Source of the DNA: Terriglobia bacterium
Lineage (GTDB): Bacteria > Acidobacteriota > Terriglobia > UBA7540
Assembly: GCA_030040295.1 (NCBI GenBank)
Contig: JASHTZ010000613.1
Coordinates: 1 to 13,598 of the forward strand
DNA: 13,598 bases
Direction of reading: 5' to 3'
Shown here: positions 1-7,136 of the stretch, piece by piece
Numbering within the stretch: position 1 is the stretch's first letter
How the letters are laid out: every line of letters begins with the position of its first letter
Notes under the pieces: model-generated
Databases searched by the model: none
Seen by the model: the letters and a program-made list of their open reading frames with translations, nothing else
Told to the model about the DNA's origin: nothing
Program-made: the position numbers and the translations under genes

Positions 1-1266
1 GGATGGGCTGATTATTACAGCACGGCCTTGCTGCGGGCATTCTCCCATCTGCGGGTTCCCAAGAAAGCTCTGATTGGGCCATGGGCTCACTTCTGGCCCG
101 AGAACGCGCTTCCGGGCCCGAGGATTGACGCGCGTGGGTTGTACCTCAGGTGGTTTGATCAATGGCTTAAAGGAACTGAAACTGGAATCATGAGCGAGCC
201 GCCCATCACTCTCTTTGTCACTCAATATCAGCCTCCCGCTCCCGTTTATATTGAAACGAAAGGTTTTTGGCGCCAGGAAAATGAATGGCCGCTGGCTCGG
301 GCCGAATCCACTCCGATGTATTTGCGAGCGGAAGGCAAGTTAAGTGAGGAGCCAAACACAAACCCCAATGACGAGCACGATGAGTACACCTACGACCCAA
401 CGGTCGGCGTGATGGATGGCATGTATGGGCGCGGGGCTACCGTGCCTTGGGTCTGGGCAATGCCCCTCGATCAGCGGCTCGACGAAGCTAAATCTCTTAC
501 TTATACAAGCCCTCCTTTGAAAAAGGATACGGAGGTGACGGGCGAGCCAAAGGCCGACCTCTTTGTCTCATCTTCGGCAGAGGTTGCCTACTTTGTGGCC
601 AAGGTCTGCGATGTTTCACCAGACGGTGTTTCCAAGCTGGTCACGTACGCCGGTCTGAATGCGACACACCGCACGTCGGACGTCAACCCAGAACCGTTGA
701 AACCCGGTGAGGTCTATGAGTTGAAAATTGACCTGGAGTATCTTGCGTACGTTTTTCCTGCCGGCCATCGCATCCGTGTCGACATCGCCAGCGCAGACTT
801 CCAGAACGCCTGGCCGGTCTCCATGCCCGCGGTGAACTCGATTTACCATAGCAGCCGATATCCATCGCGAGTCGTCCTACCCATCACACCGGAGCAGAAT
901 CCCAAGCTTCCTCCGCCTCAACTCCCCCCTTCGCCGAACTCCCTGCCGAAGCTTCAGACAATTCGTAAACCGGACTATGGGGTTACCTACAACCTCATCG
1001 ATCAGACGGCAATGGTGAGCGTAAAGAGTGGAACTTCCCAGGAGACCTTTACGGTTTCGAAAAACGATCCTGCGGTGGCTCTTGCCGTTGGAAACCAGGA
1101 ATTCGACTACAACGACCATGGGCTAGTGGTCAAGCTGCATGTCCACGCCGTCACCAGCAGCGATGCAACCACCTTTCGTCACCTGGAAGAGTTGGACATC
1201 ACTCTCGACGATAAACCATACTTTCATAAGAATTGGACCATCGCAGTTCCCCGGTTGTTCAACTGA
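1..1266 (+). CDS. CocE/NonD-family alpha/beta hydrolase, C-terminal part (5' end outside window)
   Basis: The reading frame is open from base 1 and ends at TGA 1264-1266, giving 421 visible residues; a TTG at 28 is internal and not the start. The family (X-Pro dipeptidyl-peptidase/cocaine-esterase type) hydrolyses esters or amides with a Ser-Asp-His triad. The fragment opens with G-W-A-D, whose Asp (codon 4) fits the triad Asp, and G-P-W-A-H supplies the triad His (codon 30); the nucleophile Ser would lie upstream, off the window. A helical segment with R-W-F-D-Q-W-L-K follows, then the C-terminal jelly-roll domain (about residues 60-295, with V-F-P-A-G-H-R-I-R-V-D-I). A proline-rich linker (residues 301-317) leads to an extra roughly 100-residue module, seen in a subset of the family. 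Substrate is unknown. It precedes an MFS gene on the same strand but is separated by 774 bp and a hairpin, so it is probably not co-transcribed with it. Confidence 0.9.
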   Translation, partial: GWADYYSTALLRAFSHLRVPKKALIGPWAHFWPENALPGPRIDARGLYLRWFDQWLKGTETGIMSEPPITLFVTQYQPPAPVYIETKGFWRQENEWPLARAESTPMYLRAEGKLSEEPNTNPNDEHDEYTYDPTVGVMDGMYGRGATVPWVWAMPLDQRLDEAKSLTYTSPPLKKDTEVTGEPKADLFVSSSAEVAYFVAKVCDVSPDGVSKLVTYAGLNATHRTSDVNPEPLKPGEVYELKIDLEYLAYVFPAGHRIRVDIASADFQNAWPVSMPAVNSIYHSSRYPSRVVLPITPEQNPKLPPPQLPPSPNSLPKLQTIRKPDYGVTYNLIDQTAMVSVKSGTSQETFTVSKNDPAVALAVGNQEFDYNDHGLVVKLHVHAVTSSDATTFRHLEELDITLDDKPYFHKNWTIAVPRLFN

Positions 1267-2040
1267 AATCGTGTGAGGAGTGGCACGAGGAGTTCACGGC
1301 AGGTAACGTGGAAAAGCGGAACGGGTAAAGCAAAGAAACCCCGTTGGTGGGCTTCTTTATTGATTGCGGCCGGGGTCATCTGGCGCATAGAGGTCCAGTT
1401 TCATTCTTTGCGCAGCTCGCGCATTCCTCCAGGATGTCGCTTTCCTATTCATTTTTTTGACTCAGCCCTCAACCCTGTACACGCAGTTCGTGCGCCCATT
1501 TTCGCCGTCTACCTAGGCGATCAACGTAGCGGTGGGACAATTCTATCTGCACACTGAATGAAATGGGCCCTTTTTGTCACGTAACATGCGTCAAGGCTTG
1601 ACCGAATAGATTTAAGGATGATATTCAATCGCATTGTAGCGACAGCAAAAACGCAAACGGTCAGAAAAGGTTCGATTACCGAAGACACCGAGGCTCTCGG
1701 CAAGCCCTGTCGCACGGGTTCAGGGGCACGGAAAAGGCGAGGATGAAATTTGCTCGTATGTCCTGATCCCCCGGTCGTCGGGAGGTCGTAGGCTGGCGCA
1801 GCCCTTTCTTGGGTCCACGCCAGTGTTCGAAGTTGAAGAACTAAGGGAGACTCCGGTTGCTGCCCGGCGTAGTAGCCAAATAGAACACCTTGCTTTTTGG
1901 ACAAACGATTCTACGCAATCATCCAAACGCTACCGCCTATCTCGACGAGGCAACGGCCCAGGACTGGAACTGGGCAACCTCGCATCCGGATCGAGTTTGA
2001 AAACTCATATCATCCCACGCTCTAAAGCGCTTCAAAGCGT
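1267..2040. other. Gene-poor 774-bp gap between hydrolase and MFS gene
   Basis: Apart from the hairpin at 1332-1358, I find no supported gene. The short open frames on both strands have arginine- and serine-rich translations, no recognisable domain and no convincing ribosome binding site. A short stretch at 1884-2000 (plus strand, frame of 1884) reads in a protein-like way after an in-frame TAG and ends at TGA near 2000, so a gene remnant is possible. The gap probably also holds the promoter of the MFS gene, but I see no clear -35/-10 pair. Confidence 0.5.
1332..1358 (+). terminator. Terminator-like hairpin after the CocE-type hydrolase
   Basis: The left arm AAAGAAACCC (1332-1341) pairs with GGGCTTCTTT (1349-1358) around a 7-nt loop, with one A-C mismatch in ten pairs. 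The right arm is T-rich and ends in TTT, as in intrinsic terminators, but there is no long T tract after it. It lies 66 bases after the hydrolase stop and is nearly symmetrical, so it could also act on transcripts from the other side. Confidence 0.45.
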
Positions 2041-3303
2041 ATGAAACCGTCGAAGCACCTCCGCTGGTGGATTGTCTGGACGTTGTTTTGCTCTACCGTC
2101 ATTAACTATGTCAACCGCCAGACTCTCTCTGTGCTTGCTCCTGTCATAATGCGGCAGTTCCAAATGACGCACCAAGACTATTCGTATATAGTTTCAGCCT
2201 TCCAAATTTCCTACGCGGTGATGTGGTTGATCGGAGGTGTGATCATTGACATCGTCGGTGCGCGCCTGGGTCTGACACTCGCCATGATCTGGTGGTCACT
2301 TTCAAGCATACTTCACGCGTTTGCCCGTTCGGCTTTCTCTCTGGCCATATTTCGCTCGATGCTGGGCATGGGGGAAGGGTTCAATTGGCCAGCGGCTAGC
2401 AAAGCCGTAGCCGAATGGTTTCCGGCGGAAGAACGCGGGCTTGCAGTGGGTATTTTCGACAGTGGTTCGAGCATTGGAGCCGTAGCCGCTCCGCCGTTTG
2501 TGGTTGGTATCGCTTCTGTTTTGGGATGGCGGTACGCATTTGTGGCATCCGGTTGTCTGGGCCTTGTCTGGCTGCTTTTGTGGTTGCGCATATACCACCC
2601 TTTCGATTGTCATCCGCGGTTGAGCACGGAAGAGCGCCGACTGATCGAGGAGCGGTGAGGAACTCCAAACATTTCGAAGCTCAAAGGTGCACGGCACTGG
2701 CTTAGCCTGCTGAAGGAAAGGAATACTTGGGGCATCGTACTAGGGAAATCTCTCACCGATCCTGTCTGGTGGTTTTACGTTTTCTGGCTTCCAACCTACC
2801 TAAGCGAAGTCCGTGGTTTCACCCTTGCAGCCATCGGCGCTTTTGCGTGGATTCCCTTTCTCGCCGCCGACCTCGGAAACCTGTCGGGGGGCGTACTCAC
2901 CGGAGTTCTGATCAAGCATGGAATCCCTGTGGTTCGGTCGCGGAAGTGGGTTTGCGTGCTAAGCTCACTCCCCATGATTGCAGGCATTCCCGCCGCGATG
3001 ACTCACAATATCGTAGTAGCGATGGCGCTGATCAGCCTAGCCACCTGGGGTTACTCAAGCTGGTCGACCATGGGGCTCACTTTTCCTTCGGACGTATTCG
3101 CCCAAGATATTGTTGCCTCGGTGACAGGTCTCAGCGGTCTAGGCTCAGGCTTGGTCAGTACTCTCTTCACACTCTTCATAGGCTTTATTGTGGACAGATT
3201 TTCCTATCTCCCCGTGTTTATTGTCACCGGTACGATTCCGTTGCTCGCTACGCTGGCGGTTCTGGTTCTGGTGCAGAACCCAGATGAGGCGAGAAAAACT
3301 TAA
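2041..3303 (+). pseudogene. MFS transporter (ACS/ExuT-like) interrupted by an in-frame TGA
   Basis: One frame runs from ATG 2041 to TAA 3301-3303 and encodes a complete MFS carrier of about 420 codons, the normal family length, except that codon 206 (2656-2658) is TGA. Before the stop come six helices with I-N-Y-V-N-R-Q-T-L in helix 1 and G-M-G-E-G-F-N-W-P-A in the helix 4 region, ending in the acidic/basic central loop (E-E-R-R-L-I-E-E-R). After the stop the same frame continues with D-P-V-W-W-F-Y-V-F-W-L-P, a hallmark of the hexuronate/galactonate (anion:cation symporter) branch, and the remaining helices to N-P-D-E-A-R-K-T. Reading frame and homology are undisturbed on both sides, so this is a point nonsense change, not an indel. 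No good start with a ribosome binding site follows the stop; a GTG at 2929 falls inside the second half. It may be a recent pseudogene, a sequencing error, or two separately made halves. ATG 2041 lacks a clear Shine-Dalgarno. Likely substrate: a sugar acid or similar organic anion, by neighbourhood. Confidence 0.8.
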
Positions 3304-3375
3304 GACGACAAGAACCAATGAAAGCAGCAGGGACGGCAGGAAATCTAGGACAAGCACGGCCAGCCACGCGTAGAC

Positions 3376-3399
3376 TCGTCATTGTCATCGATCTGACGA
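3376..3399. promoter_or_regulatory. Inverted repeat TCGTCA-N12-TGACGA upstream of the dehydrogenase
   Basis: Perfect 6-base arms (3376-3381 and 3394-3399) flank 12 bases, in the 168-bp gap between the broken MFS gene and the oxidoreductase. The arm spacing of 18 bases centre to centre is compatible with an operator for a dimeric repressor, but arms this short can occur by chance. No matching copy was noticed elsewhere in the window. Confidence 0.22.
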
Positions 3400-3454
3400 T
3401 AGCGCATGTCAGCGATATACAAAGCAGAGGTTTACGACGTGCTAATTGTCGGCG

Positions 3455-3463
3455 AAGGAGGAG
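3455..3463 (+). promoter_or_regulatory. Strong Shine-Dalgarno that sets the start of the oxidoreductase
   Basis: AAGGAGGAG lies 8 bases before ATG 3472. The frame is also open further upstream, from ATG 3406, but no ribosome binding site precedes that codon. The family's N-terminal nucleotide-binding strand begins right after codon 3472 (A-P-I-R-V-G-I-A-G), so the downstream ATG is preferred. Confidence 0.8.
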
Positions 3464-3471
3464 ATGACGCG

Positions 3472-4671
3472 ATGGATGCACCCATTCGTGTGGGTATTGC
3501 CGGTGCAAGGTTTGCGGCTGACTTCCATTGGAAGGGCTATCAGAAAGTCTTCGGTAAGCCGGTTGAAGTGGTGGGAGTCACTTCGGCATCGCCGCAGTCG
3601 CGCGAGAACTTTGGCCGTGAGCACGGTGTGCGGGTGTTCGATTCATGTGCGGCGCTATGCGAGGTTGTCGACGTGATCGATATATGTGCACCCGGATCAG
3701 TCCACGAAAAGCTCGCGGTGGAGGCCCTCCGCCGCGGCAAACACGTAATCATTGAAAAACCGTTCACGGGATACTATGGAGCTGGCCAAGAACAGTTTCG
3801 TGGAAACGCATTTCCGAAGGAAATTATGCTACGTGAGGCGTTGGCAAGTTGCGACCGCATTCTTGCCGCAGCCGCGGAGGCGCATAAGATCGTCTGTTAC
3901 GGCGAAAACTGGGTTTACGCGCCTGCCATTCAGAAGGAGCGAGAGATTTTGGTGAAGAGTGGCGGGCAGATCCTTTGGATCGTTGGTGAAGAATCCCATA
4001 GCGGGTCTCACTCGCGCTACTACGGAACGTGGAGGTTTTCCGGAGGCGGGTCGCTTGTCGGAAAGGCATGCCATCCCCTGTCTGCGGCATTGAGCCTCAA
4101 ACGATCGGAAGGGGAAGCAAGGGAAGGCCAGCCTGTCCGCCCGGCAACCGTCAGCGCACGCACGCACGAAATCACCCGGCTTGAGAGCTTTCGCGATGCG
4201 GGTTTCCTTCGCACTGAGTATGAAGATGTCGAGGACTACAGCCAGGCACATGTCACGTTTGAAGATGGAACGGTCGCGGACATCTTTGCTTCCGAGCTCG
4301 TCCTCGGCGGAGTGCATAACTGGTTGGAAGTTTTTGCCAATAACCACCGCACTAGGTGCAACCTGAATCCGGTTAACGCACTCGAAACTTACAATCCCCG
4401 GGAAGATATTCTAAATGATGTCTATGTTGCCGAAAAAATCGGGACCAAGCAGGGCTGGAGCCACCCGGCTCCAGACGAGGACTGGCAGCACGGATATCCC
4501 CAAGAATTCCAGGATTTCATCGAATCCATCCGTGAGGGTCGTGAGCCGCTCGCTAATGGTGAGCTTGCCCGCGATACGGTTGCCACGCTCTACAGTGCTT
4601 ACGTATCGGCTGAAAGGGGCGGAGCAGAAGTGGAAATACCAGAGCCACAATGTGGCACGGGGTTCCAATGA
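3472..4671 (+). CDS. Gfo/Idh/MocA-family NAD(P)-dependent oxidoreductase
   Basis: The 399-residue protein has the family layout: an N-terminal Rossmann fold, then a C-terminal alpha/beta substrate domain. These cytoplasmic enzymes oxidise or reduce hydroxyls of sugars, inositols and sugar derivatives. The nucleotide loop is G-I-A-G-A-R-F-A-A-D-F-H (residues 8-19); the middle glycine of the usual G-x-G-x-x-A is Arg13, a substitution that also occurs as Lys/Arg in some family branches. The hallmark E-K-P with the catalytic Lys is at residues 95-97, followed by a loop richer in aromatic residues and longer than usual (F-T-G-Y-Y-G). G-G-G-S-L-V-G-K-A-C-H-P at about residues 195-206 matches the region holding the substrate-site histidine. 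It follows an MFS gene and precedes a TIM-barrel epimerase-like gene by 77 bp, suggesting a small sugar-oxidation operon. The substrate cannot be told from sequence. The start was chosen by the Shine-Dalgarno at 3455-3463. Confidence 0.9.
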   Translation: MDAPIRVGIAGARFAADFHWKGYQKVFGKPVEVVGVTSASPQSRENFGREHGVRVFDSCAALCEVVDVIDICAPGSVHEKLAVEALRRGKHVIIEKPFTGYYGAGQEQFRGNAFPKEIMLREALASCDRILAAAAEAHKIVCYGENWVYAPAIQKEREILVKSGGQILWIVGEESHSGSHSRYYGTWRFSGGGSLVGKACHPLSAALSLKRSEGEAREGQPVRPATVSARTHEITRLESFRDAGFLRTEYEDVEDYSQAHVTFEDGTVADIFASELVLGGVHNWLEVFANNHRTRCNLNPVNALETYNPREDILNDVYVAEKIGTKQGWSHPAPDEDWQHGYPQEFQDFIESIREGREPLANGELARDTVATLYSAYVSAERGGAEVEIPEPQCGTGFQ

Positions 4672-4748
4672 GGAAAGTTGAGGGCTGACGGCCGATCGCA
4701 CAGTTTAAATAAGAATCAAAATCATAACAAACTTACCGGAGTCGAAAA

Positions 4749-5669
4749 ATGAGATCATCGATCCCCCGACGGCAGTTTATTCGAACTATCGCAGCCGCAG
4801 CCTTGGCTGGGCCACAGTTGACCACAGCCGCATCGGGCGCAGCGAACAACGGCGCAGGCAGTTCAACGCAGACACCCCGGCTTCTATTAGGTTGTTGTGC
4901 TTATTCATTCAGGAAATACCTGGCAAGTGGCAGTATGAGTATGGAGGATTTTATACTGAAGGGGGTCGAATTAAAACTCGGCGGAGTTGACATGACGGTG
5001 TACTGGATGAAATCGACGACTACCGATTACCTCACCGGGCTCCGCCACCTTGCTTTCAAGAATGGGATGCCATTCTCCGGGGCGGCTTGCAGAGTTCACA
5101 TGGTCGAAGCCGATAAAGCAAAGCGCGCCGATGCGCTGAACGAAATCAAGAATTGGGTGGAAGTTACAGATATTCTCGGAGCTTCGCACCTACGCATTTT
5201 TGCTGGAAAATTGCCCGCGGCTTCCACTCTCGCTCAAGGCATTGACTGGACAGTTGAGGTCATGAAACCTGCCTGTGATTACGCGGGCCAGCGTGGCATC
5301 ACTCTCGGAATTGAAGATGACATAGGAATCACCCAGAGGGCCGACGTCATGCTTGAGATTCTGCGTCGCGTCGATTCACCTTTTGTGGGCATAAACCTCG
5401 ACGTTTCCAATTTCATCGCTGATTCTGACGAAGACCAGTACAAGCAGATCGAAGCCTGCGTACCGTATGCGACGCACGCACACATCCGCGATCGCTTCAC
5501 GCAGAACCATCACACTATCGACCTCGATCGAATATGGCGGATCTTCGCGAAGGGCGGATACAGAGGATATATGTCCGCAGAGTATGTAGGGGATGAAGAC
5601 CCCATGACTGGGGTCTCGAAGCTGATTGATCAAATGAGATCGCTATCCCGGAAATACTCCTCCGTGTAG
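4749..5669 (+). CDS. Tat-exported sugar phosphate isomerase/epimerase-type TIM barrel
   Basis: The 306-residue protein belongs to the xylose-isomerase-like TIM-barrel (AP endonuclease 2/IolE-type) superfamily, whose members isomerise or epimerise sugars and keto-sugars or dehydrate inositol derivatives with a divalent metal. The N-terminus is a twin-arginine signal: S-I-P-R-R-Q-F-I-R at residues 4-12, then an Ala-rich stretch and a T-A-A-S-G-A cleavage-like region near residues 26-31, so it is probably exported folded to the periplasm. Likely metal ligands are E189 (L-G-I-E-D-D), D218 (I-N-L-D-V-S-N), H243/H245 (T-H-A-H-I-R-D-R) and E278 (S-A-E-Y). The barrel is complete for the family. It follows the oxidoreductase on the same strand; this pair recurs in sugar-catabolic clusters of Acidobacteria, Planctomycetes and Verrucomicrobia. 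Start is ATG 4749 with a weak CCGGAG-type ribosome site about 10 bases upstream. Substrate unknown. Confidence 0.88.
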   Translation: MRSSIPRRQFIRTIAAAALAGPQLTTAASGAANNGAGSSTQTPRLLLGCCAYSFRKYLASGSMSMEDFILKGVELKLGGVDMTVYWMKSTTTDYLTGLRHLAFKNGMPFSGAACRVHMVEADKAKRADALNEIKNWVEVTDILGASHLRIFAGKLPAASTLAQGIDWTVEVMKPACDYAGQRGITLGIEDDIGITQRADVMLEILRRVDSPFVGINLDVSNFIADSDEDQYKQIEACVPYATHAHIRDRFTQNHHTIDLDRIWRIFAKGGYRGYMSAEYVGDEDPMTGVSKLIDQMRSLSRKYSSV

Positions 5670-5964
5670 CCCGAATTCATGCTCGATTCCCGAGTCTGTT
5701 CGCCCAATAAGTACGTGCGGTGGTGTAAGGCCTGCTGAAACCCCGGCATTGGCGGACAGCCCAGCACGTCCTGTCTCGAACGATAGGACCCTTGGTCTGG
5801 AATCCTTGCCGCTGCCGGTCGTTCGGCCCATCGCCACCCCATTCGCCGCCCTGTGACAGGTGCCGCGATGCCGCTCAGGACCCCCCAAAGCTTTTAGAAA
5901 AATGAATCCGGCGCCAGTAGGTCAGTACCCAGTCGTCCGAGATTCTTCGCGCGTATACCAGGCA
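5670..5964. other. 295-bp gap between convergent genes
   Basis: Two transcription units end here, head to head: the epimerase-like gene from the left and the cyclodeaminase-family gene from the right. I expected a bidirectional terminator but see no convincing GC-rich stem followed by a T tract; the best stem (CCTGTC/GATAGG near 5770-5787) has only six pairs including a G-T. Short frames running into the gap have no recognisable domain. Confidence 0.5.
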
Positions 5965-7089
5965 CTAAATCCACTGAGGTTCATCCCAAAGGAGAAGTTC
6001 TTGTCCAAGACCCAAAATTCGGGCATTGCTGTATACTGCGAAGCCCCATGCTGCGTCTTCAACTGGCAGACCACCGACAATCAATATAAAGCGTTGACGC
6101 TCATTCGTCCGGCCCGGTTTCTTTCCACACGCGATCTCCCCTAGGTCGGCCAAGCCGGAGGCTTCCATTTTGCCAATGTCACAAAGGCGAAACACCGCAT
6201 GCCCCGGAAACCCAAGGCGTTTTGCCGCTTCTTCTTCAGGAATCCTGTCTTCTTCTTCTTTCCATGCCCTATGCATCTTGATATCATCGAATATAATCTG
6301 CGATGACAAAAATAATTCGTCAGGAATATTAGCCGTGCCCTGCGAAACGATGTAAGCGTTCGATTTGAACCATTCTTTCTTGAAAACTGGCGCGATCGTG
6401 CCAGCAGTTGCAATGGTGATAACATCAGCCGCGCGAACAGCTTCTTCCACACACGACGCAACATTGAACTCGAAACACAATTCCTTGCTCATCTGTGTGC
6501 AGAAACTTTCTGATTTGGACCGGACCAGATCGTAAACAATCGCTTTTTCAAGTCCAGGCAGTGCTGCATTCATGCAGGAGATAGTGGCTCGACCGATTAC
6601 GCCGGCGCCGATCACTGCAATCGTCTTGGCGTTTTTGCTAGCGAGGTATTTCGCACCTACCGCGGGGACCGCCCCCGTTCTCATCGCACTAAGCAGGTTA
6701 GCTGACATCAGAGCGATAGGTTCACCGGTTTCGACGTCGTTAAGGATGACGAGCAGCACCGACCTCGGAAGGCCACGTTTAGGATTTTCGATGTTAGATC
6801 CGTACCACTTCGCGGCACAGATGTTAAACTTACCGCCCAGGTACGCGATCATGGCCATGAAACGGCGATCTGGCCCGGCTACGGGCATACGTGGAAAGCG
6901 CTTCTCCACGGGAAAGTAGATTCGTTGGCCATGTTCATGCTCGTTAAGTCCGCCCATCAAGTAGTCACCTTCTCCCACCACTTTGAACATATCATCGATG
7001 GTCTCGACACACTGCTTGCCGTCAAGGACTCCAGCATTCACCATGTCTTGTTCGCCCAGATATAGAAAACTTGTCCTGTTTTTCGACAA
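5965..7089 (-). CDS. Ornithine cyclodeaminase/mu-crystallin family protein (type often labelled tyramine oxidase subunit B)
   Basis: The 374-residue protein belongs to the ornithine cyclodeaminase/mu-crystallin family: NAD(P)-binding enzymes that deaminate ornithine to proline, or reduce cyclic imines and ketimines or form amino acids by imine chemistry. Visible signs are Y-L-G-G-K-F-N-I-C-A-A-K-W-Y-G-S-N around residues 83-99, with conserved Lys94 near the active site; L-M-S-A-N-L-L-S-A-M-R-T-G-A near 127-140; the Rossmann loop G-A-G-V-I-G at 161-166; and a later D-D-I-K. At 374 residues it is longer than classic ornithine cyclodeaminase (about 330-350) and fits a subgroup that databases often call tyramine oxidase subunit B; that label says little about the true reaction. 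It is the last gene of the minus-strand operon, 47 bp after hyuA. The start is TTG 7087-7089, preceded by AAAGGA; the first in-frame ATG is at codon 16, inside the conserved N-terminus. Confidence 0.85.
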   Translation of the reverse strand: MSKNRTSFLYLGEQDMVNAGVLDGKQCVETIDDMFKVVGEGDYLMGGLNEHEHGQRIYFPVEKRFPRMPVAGPDRRFMAMIAYLGGKFNICAAKWYGSNIENPKRGLPRSVLLVILNDVETGEPIALMSANLLSAMRTGAVPAVGAKYLASKNAKTIAVIGAGVIGRATISCMNAALPGLEKAIVYDLVRSKSESFCTQMSKELCFEFNVASCVEEAVRAADVITIATAGTIAPVFKKEWFKSNAYIVSQGTANIPDELFLSSQIIFDDIKMHRAWKEEEDRIPEEEAAKRLGFPGHAVFRLCDIGKMEASGLADLGEIACGKKPGRTNERQRFILIVGGLPVEDAAWGFAVYSNARILGLGQELLLWDEPQWI

Positions 7090-7098
7090 TGCAGAACG

Positions 7099-7104
7099 TC
7101 CTTT
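7099..7104 (-). promoter_or_regulatory. Shine-Dalgarno AAAGGA for the TTG-started cyclodeaminase-family gene
   Basis: Read on the minus strand, AAAGGA lies 9 bases before TTG 7089-7087, in the 47-bp gap after the hyuA stop. It is the main support for this non-ATG start. Confidence 0.6.
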
Positions 7105-7136
7105 CCCAAGCCAACGGGAGGGTCAGCAGCCAGGTA

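Noticed and set aside
28..30. TTG at 28 as the start of the hydrolase
   Set aside because: The frame is open to base 1 and the codons before it (G-W-A-D) are part of the conserved hydrolase core, so the gene begins outside the window.
1521..1904. Minus-strand open frame of 127 codons in the gap after the hydrolase
   Set aside because: Its low-complexity translation resembles no family, and there is no Shine-Dalgarno.
2656..2658. Selenocysteine or TGA recoding in the MFS gene
   Set aside because: MFS carriers are not selenoproteins, no obvious SECIS-like hairpin follows the TGA, and TGA is a normal terminator elsewhere in the window.
3829..4347. Minus-strand open frame (172 codons) inside the oxidoreductase
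   Set aside because: It is antisense to well-conserved Gfo/Idh/MocA coding sequence, has no ribosome site and no recognisable domain.
5670..5964. Possible group II intron or transposase remnant in the convergent gap
   Set aside because: The translated pieces looked superficially protein-like, but I saw no domain V hairpin, catalytic motif or terminal repeat.
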